Assembly (NCBI GenBank): GCA_963981525.1
Contig: CAXCDZ010000047.1
Span: forward strand, 1 to 6,364
DNA length: 6,364 nucleotides
Origin: CAXCDZ01 sp963981525
GTDB lineage: Bacteria; Patescibacteriota; Microgenomatia; UBA1400; UBA12108
Direction: 5' to 3'
This document shows, one piece after another, positions 1 through 4,594 of this stretch (position 1 is the stretch's first letter; each line of letters starts with the position of its first letter). The notes beneath the pieces are model-generated. The model was not told the DNA's origin. It was given only the letters and a program-made list of their open reading frames with translations, and made no database searches. Position numbers and translations under genes: made by a program.

Positions 1-51
1 GGTAGCTCCTTGGAATGAGAGTTTGTCGCCTAGATTGAAACCTGTTGCCAT
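1..51 (-). CDS. Start of a leftward gene, truncated by window edge; product unknown
   Basis: Reading leftward from an ATG at 51-49 gives 17 open codons, MATGFNLGDKLSFQGAT, running off the window. I do not recognise the protein from this fragment. The support for a real gene is positional: a good extended -10 promoter element lies 9 nt upstream of the ATG on the same strand (61-69). No Shine-Dalgarno sequence is visible before the ATG, so if the promoter is real the mRNA would have almost no leader. The gene would diverge from the sigma-factor operon on the right. The alternative is chance, since 17 open codons are weak evidence alone. Confidence 0.4.
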   Translation of the reverse strand, partial: MATGFNLGDKLSFQGAT

Positions 52-60
52 ATTAGGGAA

Positions 61-69
61 ATTATAGCA
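61..69 (-). promoter_or_regulatory. Extended -10 promoter (TGCTATAAT) for the leftward gene
   Basis: On the minus strand the sequence reads TGCTATAAT, a perfect TATAAT hexamer (66-61) with the TG extension (69-68). No convincing -35 hexamer lies at 17 nt spacing (84-89 reads AAATAA), which is tolerable for an extended -10 promoter. Transcription would start about 7 nt downstream, within a few bases of the ATG at 51, implying a leaderless or near-leaderless message. Confidence 0.5.
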
Positions 70-92
70 AAGAAATGGAGTTTTTATTTGTA

Positions 93-177
93 GTGCGTGG
101 CGACGCACACTCGCATTCTATTTTCTTGCTTGTCCAAGAAAACAGAACCAAAAAGAATGACACCGCCACGGCGTCAC
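93..177. repeat. Palindromic intergenic repeat, copy 1 (MITE/REP-like)
   Basis: An 85-bp imperfect palindrome made of nested stems. The left end is a 6-bp hairpin, GTGCGT (93-98) with ACGCAC (103-108). The centre pairs TTTTCTTG (121-128) with CAAGAAAA (135-142). The right end pairs TGACACCG (158-165) with CGGCGTCA (169-176), one mismatch on this strand and a G-U wobble on the other. CATTCT (114-119) and AGAATG (154-159) bracket the centre as an inverted pair, so the whole unit is roughly symmetric. The first 61 bases recur at 6304-6364 with only three differences (positions 111, 131 and 148 here). Read leftward, the right-hand hairpin is followed by TTCTTTTT, resembling an intrinsic terminator. 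Because it lies between divergent genes, simple termination is unlikely to be its only role. Confidence 0.8.
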
Positions 178-189
178 AGATTCACTGAC

Positions 190-275
190 TAGTTAATATA
201 TTGCAGATAAATGTGTTCTGGTGTCTGGGTTCCCCACACCATATGCACGTATCTGCATTTCTGATGAATTAACTA
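190..275. repeat. Nested long inverted repeat in the leader of the sigma-factor operon
   Basis: Three concentric complementary pairs can be read. The outer is TAGTTAAT (190-197) with ATTAACTA (268-275), the middle is TGCAGATA (202-209) with TATCTGCA (250-257), and the inner is GGTGT (220-224) with ACACC (236-240). Outer and middle arms are perfect 8-bp matches separated by an asymmetric internal loop. Transcribed rightward it would form a long stem-loop about 60 nt ahead of the sigma gene. It could be a structured leader, a large operator-like palindrome, or another degenerate palindromic element beside the repeat at 93-177. It shows no sequence identity with that repeat that I can see. Confidence 0.65.
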
Positions 276-310
276 CCAGAGAATTGTGTGACCCGGCGTG
301 GGCGGGAGGG

Positions 311-341
311 CTGCATGGGTGAGATGCGGTAGAATGTGGAG
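311..341 (+). promoter_or_regulatory. Possible -10 element and small hairpin just before the sigma gene
   Basis: CTGCAT (311-316) can pair with ATGCGG (324-329, one G-U pair), directly followed by TAGAAT (330-335), a one-mismatch -10 hexamer. If used, transcription would start about 6-7 nt later, near the second in-frame GTG (342), again giving a leaderless message. No matching -35 hexamer is seen at 307-312. No clear ECF-type -35 (GGAAC) is seen on the plus strand here. This is weak evidence, and the operon promoter may lie elsewhere. Confidence 0.2.
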
Positions 342-872
342 GTGAAACAATTAGTCAAGCGAATATTAGCAGGAAAGAAGGGGGCAGTAGCGAAGTTGTA
401 TCGGGAGTTGGCGCCTTCTGTAAGAGCATATTTGCGTGGGAGAGTGGGGAGAGAAGAGGATGTAGAAGAGCTACTCCAGGATACTTTTATGTCACTCTTG
501 GATTCGCTGTCACTGTACAGAGGTGAGGCAAGTGTGAAGACATATGCTTTGTCGATTGCAAGACATGAAGTGGCTGATTGGTATCGCAAGCGTTATGTAA
601 GGAAGATGATCGAGAAGACGGCACCATTATTTGATTCGATGATGATAGAGGTTTCTACCCCTGAGTGGGAGATGAAGAAGAAGAGATTGAAGGCGAAGTT
701 TTTTGCAACATACGGGAGGATGTCTCTAAAACAGCAGGACATCTTAAGTTATCGATATGAGCTGGGAATGAGTGTAAAGGAGATTGCGAAGAAAATGGGA
801 ATGAGCGCAAAGGCTGCGGAGTCTCTCCTGTATCGGACGAGGGTAGCTTTTCGGGTGGCATATGAAGAGTGA
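336..872 (+). CDS. RNA polymerase sigma factor, sigma-70 family, ECF type
   Basis: Predicted group 4 (ECF-type) sigma factor of 178 residues that would redirect RNA polymerase to a specific promoter set. Region sigma-2 spans about residues 18-87: REEDVEELLQDTFMSLLDSL, then YRGEASVKTYALSIARHEVADWYRKR matches the helix that melts and reads the -10 element. Region sigma-4 spans about 122-175, with MSLKQQDILSYRYELGMSVKEIAKKMGMSAKAAESLLYRTR forming the helix-turn-helix that reads the -35 element. There is no sigma-1.1 or sigma-3 region, and the length is typical of ECF factors. The GTG at 336 is the most upstream possible start (a TAG stop lies at 330-332). GTG 342 is an alternative, and neither has a well-spaced ribosome binding site. 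The gene overlaps the next by 11 nt, suggesting coupling to two small membrane proteins, one of which might be an anti-sigma factor (inference). The family assignment is secure; the regulon is unknown. Confidence 0.93.
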   Translation: MEVKQLVKRILAGKKGAVAKLYRELAPSVRAYLRGRVGREEDVEELLQDTFMSLLDSLSLYRGEASVKTYALSIARHEVADWYRKRYVRKMIEKTAPLFDSMMIEVSTPEWEMKKKRLKAKFFATYGRMSLKQQDILSYRYELGMSVKEIAKKMGMSAKAAESLLYRTRVAFRVAYEE

Positions 873-1095
873 GGCGCTGTTCTTGCAAGAACTGGAGAAG
901 AAGGCGATGGAGCAGAGAAAGATAGTGGAGACAGAGATTCTGCCAAGTTGGGCGAGAGGAGTGGGAGAGTGGTTAGTTGTGCATCCGTGGAGATTGGTGG
1001 TGCCGATGGCGTTGTTGGCGTATGGAGTATGGCGTATGGTATACGGCGAAGAGGTGAGGGAGATTGTTCTGGGGTTGTTTGGGGGATTCTCATGA
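862..1095 (+). CDS. Small single-span membrane protein, possible sigma-factor partner
   Basis: A 77-residue protein whose ATG lies 11 nt inside the end of the sigma gene, so translation is probably coupled. Residues 1-30 are charged and likely helical (MKSEALFLQELEKKAMEQRK). Residues about 43-62 (PWRLVVPMALLAYGVWRMVY) form one predicted membrane helix, followed by a short amphipathic tail. I do not recognise a family. A small membrane protein encoded directly after an ECF sigma gene is often an anti-sigma factor, and the cytosolic-helix-plus-one-span layout fits that. However, it lacks the HxxxCxxC zinc motif of many anti-sigma domains and is shorter than usual, so the role is only a suggestion. 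Its stop overlaps the start of the next gene. Confidence 0.8.
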   Translation: MKSEALFLQELEKKAMEQRKIVETEILPSWARGVGEWLVVHPWRLVVPMALLAYGVWRMVYGEEVREIVLGLFGGFS

Positions 1096-1397
1096 AAACA
1101 ATGATTGCCTATATTAGCTATGTTTGGATGACGACGCTGGCGGGACTGGCGATCCATCCTTATAAGTCAGTGAAGAAAATGGTTCTTAAAGAGAGGGTGC
1201 TGTTGCCGGTTGTGATGTCGCCGGTAATGGGGTTGGTGGGGTTATTTGTGGTGGGGCGAGTGGGGAGTTATGCGATGAATCTAACAGGATTAATGCGAGA
1301 GGGAATGGCGATGATGTTGGGAGTGATTCTGATTGGATTATTAATGTGGCAGGGATTACTAGTAGCTTTGGTGGTGAGGTTCTGGCGGGCACGGTAA
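1092..1397 (+). CDS. Small multi-span membrane protein, function unknown
   Basis: The start is set at ATG 1092, which overlaps the previous stop as ATGA and has a purine run (GGGGGA, 1081-1086) 5 nt upstream. The frame is open further upstream to 948, but that part lies inside the previous gene and carries no membrane-like sequence. The 101-residue product has three hydrophobic segments: about residues 4-22 (MIAYISYVWMTTLAGLAI), 36-58 (VLLPVVMSPVMGLVGLFVVG) and 72-97 (MAMMLGVILIGLLMWQGLLV), with Lys/Arg-rich linkers. No family is recognised. Context with the sigma factor and the single-span protein suggests a three-gene envelope-sensing module (inference). Confidence 0.78.
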   Translation: MKTMIAYISYVWMTTLAGLAIHPYKSVKKMVLKERVLLPVVMSPVMGLVGLFVVGRVGSYAMNLTGLMREGMAMMLGVILIGLLMWQGLLVALVVRFWRAR

Positions 1398-1435
1398 GTG
1401 CGAATGATTAGAGGGGGATTGGCGACTAGGTTAAT

Positions 1436-1633
1436 GTGAGAAATCCTGCGTATTGGAGAAAAAGAAGAATAATGTATGGAAATCTTGAGGCTTGGGAGGA
1501 GGTTCTAAGAAGAGATAGAGAGAATAATCCTCATTTGTCTTTATCTGTGTTAGCGAGTCAAAATTTGACAGAAGAGCAAGTGAAAGATATTCATGATCGA
1601 CTGGAAGCTGGTGAGATGGTGGAAGTGGTGTGA
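1436..1633 (+). CDS. Hypothetical 65-residue soluble protein
   Basis: A short open frame of 65 residues filling the gap between the membrane-protein gene and idi. GTG 1436 has a weak TAGG (1427-1430) 5 nt upstream. An internal ATG at 1472 (residue 13), preceded by an A/G-rich stretch, is an equally reasonable start. The N-terminus is basic (RNPAYWRKRR), the middle and C-terminus are charged and probably helical, including LTEEQVKDIHDRLEAGEMVE. There is no signal peptide or membrane segment. I do not recognise the family. Reading direction, spacing (38 nt after the previous gene, 13 nt before the next) and codon use match its neighbours, which supports it being real. Confidence 0.6.
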   Translation: MRNPAYWRKRRIMYGNLEAWEEVLRRDRENNPHLSLSVLASQNLTEEQVKDIHDRLEAGEMVEVV

Positions 1634-1646
1634 GATAATCTTGAAT

Positions 1647-2246
1647 ATGAATCTAGATAAATATAAAAATCGGAAAGTTGTGTTGGTGGATGAGCAAGAT
1701 AATGAGCTAGGTGTGGGGAGTCTGGTGGAGGCGCATCAGGGGAAGGGGCAGAAACATAGAGCTTTTTCGTTAGTTTTGTATCGCCCCACTTCGTCTGCGA
1801 CTTCGCTAGGGGTAAATAATGTGGAGATTTTGTTGCAGAAGCGGGCACAAGCGAAGCCAGTGTTCCCCGGACTCTGGGCAAACACATGCTGTTATAACAT
1901 GGCGCCAGGTGAGGAGTATCTAGAGCGAGCTGTGTCGAGAGTGAAAGAGGAGATGGGGGTAGCAGTAGATGAATCAGTTTTGGATAAACTTTATCAATTT
2001 TCTTATTATGCACCTGACTTAGAGGGTTGGTGTGAGAATGAGCTGGATCAAGTGATTATGGGGGAGTGGTCCGGAAAGGTAATGCCAAATCCAGAGGAGG
2101 CGGAGGATTATCGCTGGATAGGGTGGAAGGAGTTGAAAAAGGATGTGACGAATAATCCAGATAAATACGCGCCTTGGTTTCAGACCATTATGAGTGATGG
2201 GAGGGTCCTTCGGCATGCTCAGGATAAATTGCAAAAGAGTGAATGA
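1647..2246 (+). CDS. idi: Isopentenyl-diphosphate delta-isomerase, type 1 (Nudix fold)
   Basis: A 199-residue cytosolic enzyme that interconverts isopentenyl and dimethylallyl diphosphate. Against the E. coli type 1 enzyme I can place His30 and His37 (E. coli H25, H32), the catalytic Cys82 in WANTCCYNM (C67), Glu102 in KEEMG (E87), and the Glu130-Asn-Glu132 pair (E114, E116). The metal-binding H69 position is Asn84 instead of His. The distance between the second His and the catalytic Cys is 10 residues longer than in E. coli, and the excess maps to RPTSSATSLGVNN (residues 46-58), encoded by a repeat-like stretch at 1784-1812. The C-terminal tail VLRHAQDKL derives from another short palindrome (2206-2224). 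The start is ATG 1647, 13 nt after the previous stop; 18 further upstream codons to ATG 1593 would overlap that gene and lack family similarity. No clear ribosome binding site is visible. Confidence 0.92.
   Translation: MNLDKYKNRKVVLVDEQDNELGVGSLVEAHQGKGQKHRAFSLVLYRPTSSATSLGVNNVEILLQKRAQAKPVFPGLWANTCCYNMAPGEEYLERAVSRVKEEMGVAVDESVLDKLYQFSYYAPDLEGWCENELDQVIMGEWSGKVMPNPEEAEDYRWIGWKELKKDVTNNPDKYAPWFQTIMSDGRVLRHAQDKLQKSE
1784..1812. repeat. Repeat-like insertion inside idi, CCCC/GGGG-bounded
   Basis: This 29-bp stretch opens with CCCC and closes with GGGG, and carries ACTTCG twice (1788-1793 and 1800-1805). Short hairpins TCG/CGA and GCGA/TCGC lie within. It coincides with the roughly 10 extra residues that this isomerase has between its second metal-binding His and catalytic Cys. 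C-rich sequence is rare on the sense strand of these genes, so the composition stands out. It looks like a short palindromic element accommodated in frame. Confidence 0.5.
2206..2224. repeat. Short palindrome at the 3' end of idi
   Basis: TCCTTCGGCATGCTCAGGA pairs TCCT with AGGA around a GCATGC core. From memory, CTTCG...GCTCAGGA palindromes of this shape recur in many bacterial and CPR genomes, giving translated strings such as RHAQDKL. Here it supplies the last residues of the isomerase beyond the conserved fold. It shares CTTCG and GCT-(C)AGG with the element at 1784-1812. Confidence 0.5.
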
Positions 2247-2276
2247 TTTTTGTGAATTAGACGACAGTATTAGGTT

Positions 2277-3053
2277 ATGTTAAATGTGTTTGTTCCAGGT
2301 AAGATAATTCTCACAGGTGAACATGCGGTAGTTGCTGGCAAGTTAGCTCTTTCGGTGAGCATTACTCGTGGAGTGACGATAAGAGTTGTGAGTGGAGATA
2401 TGGTTGAGTACCCAGAAGACTCTATGGGATTAATTAATAAAGCGATTGAGTTGGCTGGAGGAGATAAATCTGTGTGTGTTGAGATTGAGAGTGAGTTGCC
2501 AGTGGGAGCAGGGCTGGGATCCTCAGCTGCAGTATCGGCAGCGACGATAAAGGGGGTGAGGGAGTATTTGGGCAACCCCATCTCAGATGATGAATTGTTT
2601 GAGTTGACGATGGAGTGTGAGAAGTTAGCTCATGGTAATCCATCGGGAATTGATCCAGCAGCAGTGATATATCAGGGATTGATAGCTTATGTTAAGAACA
2701 GTCCAATTGAGAAGTTGAAACTGGAAAAGTCTTTGCAGATACTAGTTGTTAGTTCTGGAACACCAAGCGAGTCAACGAAAGAAATGGTTGAGTTGGTTGC
2801 AGGAGGAGATAGATATCCGGAGATAGTGCGTAAAATTGGAAAGATAACAAGAGAGATTAGAGAGAGGTTGATGAGGGGAGAAGAAATAGTGAAGCTGATT
2901 AATGAAAATGGTATTTTACTTGAGTCATTAGGTGTGGTTGGGGAGAGTGCGAAACAGCTAGGTGATGAGTTGAGAGATGGGATATGGAGTGAAGATTACG
3001 GGAGCTGGGGGAGTCAAGGCTGGATCTGGGATGATGATCGTGATGGGGGATGA
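2277..3053 (+). CDS. mvk: Mevalonate kinase (GHMP family), 3' end frameshifted
   Basis: GHMP-superfamily kinase expected to phosphorylate mevalonate at O5 with ATP. Motif 1 is VPGKIILTGEHAVVAGK (residues 6-22). Motif 2, the phosphate-binding loop, is ELPVGAGLGSSAAVSAA (73-89). HGNPSGIDPAA (119-129) carries the expected catalytic Asp126 and is the most mevalonate-kinase-like segment. NENGILLESLGV (209-220) matches the C-terminal domain. The third GHMP motif is absent from this frame: after residue ~233 the sequence turns into a Trp/Asp-rich stretch unlike any kinase and stops at 3053. The true continuation, KITGAGGVKAGSGMMIVMGD, lies in the +1 frame and ends at 3126, overlapping the next start. 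As read, the 258-residue product should be inactive; with the frame restored it would be about 283 residues, near family length. AGG lies only 2 nt before the ATG, so the ribosome binding site is weak. Phosphomevalonate kinase is a less likely alternative. Confidence 0.85.
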   Translation: MLNVFVPGKIILTGEHAVVAGKLALSVSITRGVTIRVVSGDMVEYPEDSMGLINKAIELAGGDKSVCVEIESELPVGAGLGSSAAVSAATIKGVREYLGNPISDDELFELTMECEKLAHGNPSGIDPAAVIYQGLIAYVKNSPIEKLKLEKSLQILVVSSGTPSESTKEMVELVAGGDRYPEIVRKIGKITREIRERLMRGEEIVKLINENGILLESLGVVGESAKQLGDELRDGIWSEDYGSWGSQGWIWDDDRDGG

Positions 3054-3126
3054 CTTTGCCAAAGCTAAGGAGATGTTAGATAATCAGGAAATTGATTATT
3101 TTGAGACAGAGATAGGTAGTAAATGA
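2974..3126 (+). other. Displaced 3' end of the mevalonate kinase gene in the +1 frame
   Basis: From 2974 (just after a TGA at 2971-2973 in this frame) to TGA 3124-3126 the +1 frame encodes EMGYGVKITGAGGVKAGSG followed by MMIVMGDDFAKAKEMLDN and a short tail. This contains the third GHMP kinase motif (GxKxTGAGG) that the upstream frame lacks. A two-base GA loss in the microrepeat GAGAGA (2972-2977) would explain it exactly: adding GA back gives an uninterrupted DELREMGYGVKITGAGG. The restored stop overlaps the next ATG as ATGA. The cause may be a real mutation, a base-calling or assembly error, or less likely programmed slippage. Confidence 0.88.
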
Positions 3127-4580
3127 AGAAAGTAACCACATCGGCTCCAGGTAAATTAATGATAATGGGAGAGCATGCGGTGGTATATGGCAATCCGTGT
3201 ATCGTGACGGCAGTGGATCAGAGGATATACGCTACCGTGGAAGCGAACGGTGAGGGAGAGATCCATGTTTGTTCTCCAAATGTAGGATTAGATGAATATC
3301 ATAAGTCACTGAGTAAATTAGGGCAGGGAGATGTGCCTAAGTCGATGGCTTTTGTGGAGTATCTGATCAGGAGAATATACAAAAAATACAAGATAAATGA
3401 AGGAATACGAGTAACGACTGAATCTGACTTTTCTACCCAGTTTGGGTTTGGATCATCGGCGGCAGTTGTGGTGGCACTTGCTCAGGCGTTGTCTGAATAT
3501 TTTGAGTTAGATCTGAGTAAAGATGAGATTTTTAAGCATGCATACCAGGCGGTGTTAGATGTACAGGGAGTGGGAAGTGGATTTGATGTAGCTGCATCAG
3601 TCTACGGAGGAACGCTCTATTATGTAACGCCGGGGAAGGTGATTGAGCAAATATGCTCGGGTGAGTTGCCAATGGTGGTGGGGTATACCGGGATCAAGGC
3701 TGATACGCCAACTCTCGTGCGTCAAGTGGCTGAGTTAAGGCGACAGGAGAAGTGGGTAGAGGCAGTTTTTGGAGATATTACTGACTTGGTGAAAAGGGCA
3801 AAAAAACTGTTTACGGATAATAAAATTGAACAGATTGGAGAGCTCCTTAATACTAATCAAGATCTATTGGCAACACTTAATGTGAGTTCGGAAGAGCTAA
3901 ACAAAATGATCAAGAGTACGAGGAAGGCAGGAGCATGGGGGGCGAAGTTGTCGGGAGCAGGTGGTGGGGATTGTATGATTGCGTTTGGGGGTGAGGAGAT
4001 AAGTAAGGAGATTGTCAGTGCGATTGAGGAGGCTGGAGGAGAGTGGATGGATGTGGTGACGGGGGCTGAGGGAGTAAGAGTTGAAAAAGGGAATATGGAA
4101 GAAATGTTGATAGTTGTAGATAAGGATGATGAAATAGTTGACCATCTTCCGCGTTCAGTGTGTCATAGCGATCCACATCCGTTGCACCGTGAGATATTTG
4201 TCCTATTATCTGACAGGAGGGGGAGAGTTTGGTTACAGAAGAGAAGTAAGAATAAGAGCCAGTTTCCGAACATGTGGACTGTGACTGCGAGTGGTCATGT
4301 AAGTAAGGGGCAGAGTTATCTGGAGGCTGCAAAAAGAGAGTTAATGGAAGAGGTGGGAGTTGAGACTGAGCTCACGGAGAGTGAGAAATTTCTGAGTAAG
4401 CGACCTGAGAATAATGCAATGATCCAGTCGTATGTTGGTGTATATGAAGGAGAGTTTGGGGTAGATCAAGAGGAAGTGAGTGAGGTAAGGGCGTACAGTA
4501 AGAGTGAGTTAGTAGAGATGCGAGACGAGTTGACACCTGCGGCGAGACATTTTCTTAGAATGATAGAATTACTTGATTAA
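3123..4580 (+). CDS. Phosphomevalonate kinase-like GHMP kinase fused to IDI-like Nudix domain
   Basis: A 485-residue two-domain protein. Residues 1-~322 are a complete GHMP kinase: SAPGKLMIMGEHAVVYG (7-23), FGFGSSAAVVVAL (107-119), GVGSGFDVAASVYGG (149-163) and GAKLSGAGGGDC (273-284). The segments VVGYTGIKADTPTLVRQV and SGAGGGDC resemble bacterial phosphomevalonate kinases, which make mevalonate diphosphate, although motif 1 would also fit a mevalonate kinase. After a short linker (about 323-330) comes a Nudix domain with box GHVSKGQ...REL MEEVGV (391-413), where the first conserved Glu is Gln397. It aligns with type 1 IPP isomerase: His348, His355, His392 and Glu410 are kept, but the catalytic Cys is Ser390 and the two late Glu residues are missing. 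It is therefore probably not an isomerase, and its substrate is unknown. ATG 3123 overlaps the restored end of mvk and has AGG 6 nt upstream. An ATG at 4095 at the junction, preceded by AAAAAGGG, could give a separate Nudix protein. Confidence 0.87.
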   Translation: MKKVTTSAPGKLMIMGEHAVVYGNPCIVTAVDQRIYATVEANGEGEIHVCSPNVGLDEYHKSLSKLGQGDVPKSMAFVEYLIRRIYKKYKINEGIRVTTESDFSTQFGFGSSAAVVVALAQALSEYFELDLSKDEIFKHAYQAVLDVQGVGSGFDVAASVYGGTLYYVTPGKVIEQICSGELPMVVGYTGIKADTPTLVRQVAELRRQEKWVEAVFGDITDLVKRAKKLFTDNKIEQIGELLNTNQDLLATLNVSSEELNKMIKSTRKAGAWGAKLSGAGGGDCMIAFGGEEISKEIVSAIEEAGGEWMDVVTGAEGVRVEKGNMEEMLIVVDKDDEIVDHLPRSVCHSDPHPLHREIFVLLSDRRGRVWLQKRSKNKSQFPNMWTVTASGHVSKGQSYLEAAKRELMEEVGVETELTESEKFLSKRPENNAMIQSYVGVYEGEFGVDQEEVSEVRAYSKSELVEMRDELTPAARHFLRMIELLD

Positions 4581-4594
4581 TAATAGGGATAAAA

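Noticed and set aside
150..176. Hairpin plus T-run on the minus strand as a dedicated terminator
   Set aside because: No leftward gene ends there; it is better seen as the right end of the palindromic repeat, though it could incidentally terminate leftward transcription.
203..256. tRNA-like fold (7-bp closing stem GCAGATA/TATCTGC, GGTTCC in the middle)
   Set aside because: It is only 54 nt long with no anticodon arm or correctly placed T-arm; the symmetric inverted-repeat reading is better.
948..1091. Longer start for the 101-residue membrane protein
   Set aside because: This region codes for the 77-residue protein in another frame, and ATG 1092 forms an ATGA overlap typical of coupled genes.
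1593..1646. Upstream extension of idi to ATG 1593 (18 more codons)
   Set aside because: It overlaps the preceding gene by 41 nt, is Trp-rich without family similarity, and ATG 1647 gives a normal N-terminus right after the previous stop.
2960..3053. Programmed ribosomal frameshifting in the mevalonate kinase gene
   Set aside because: There is no recognisable slippery heptamer or near stop codon at the shift point, and a simple 2-nt loss in GAGAGA explains it; not fully excluded.
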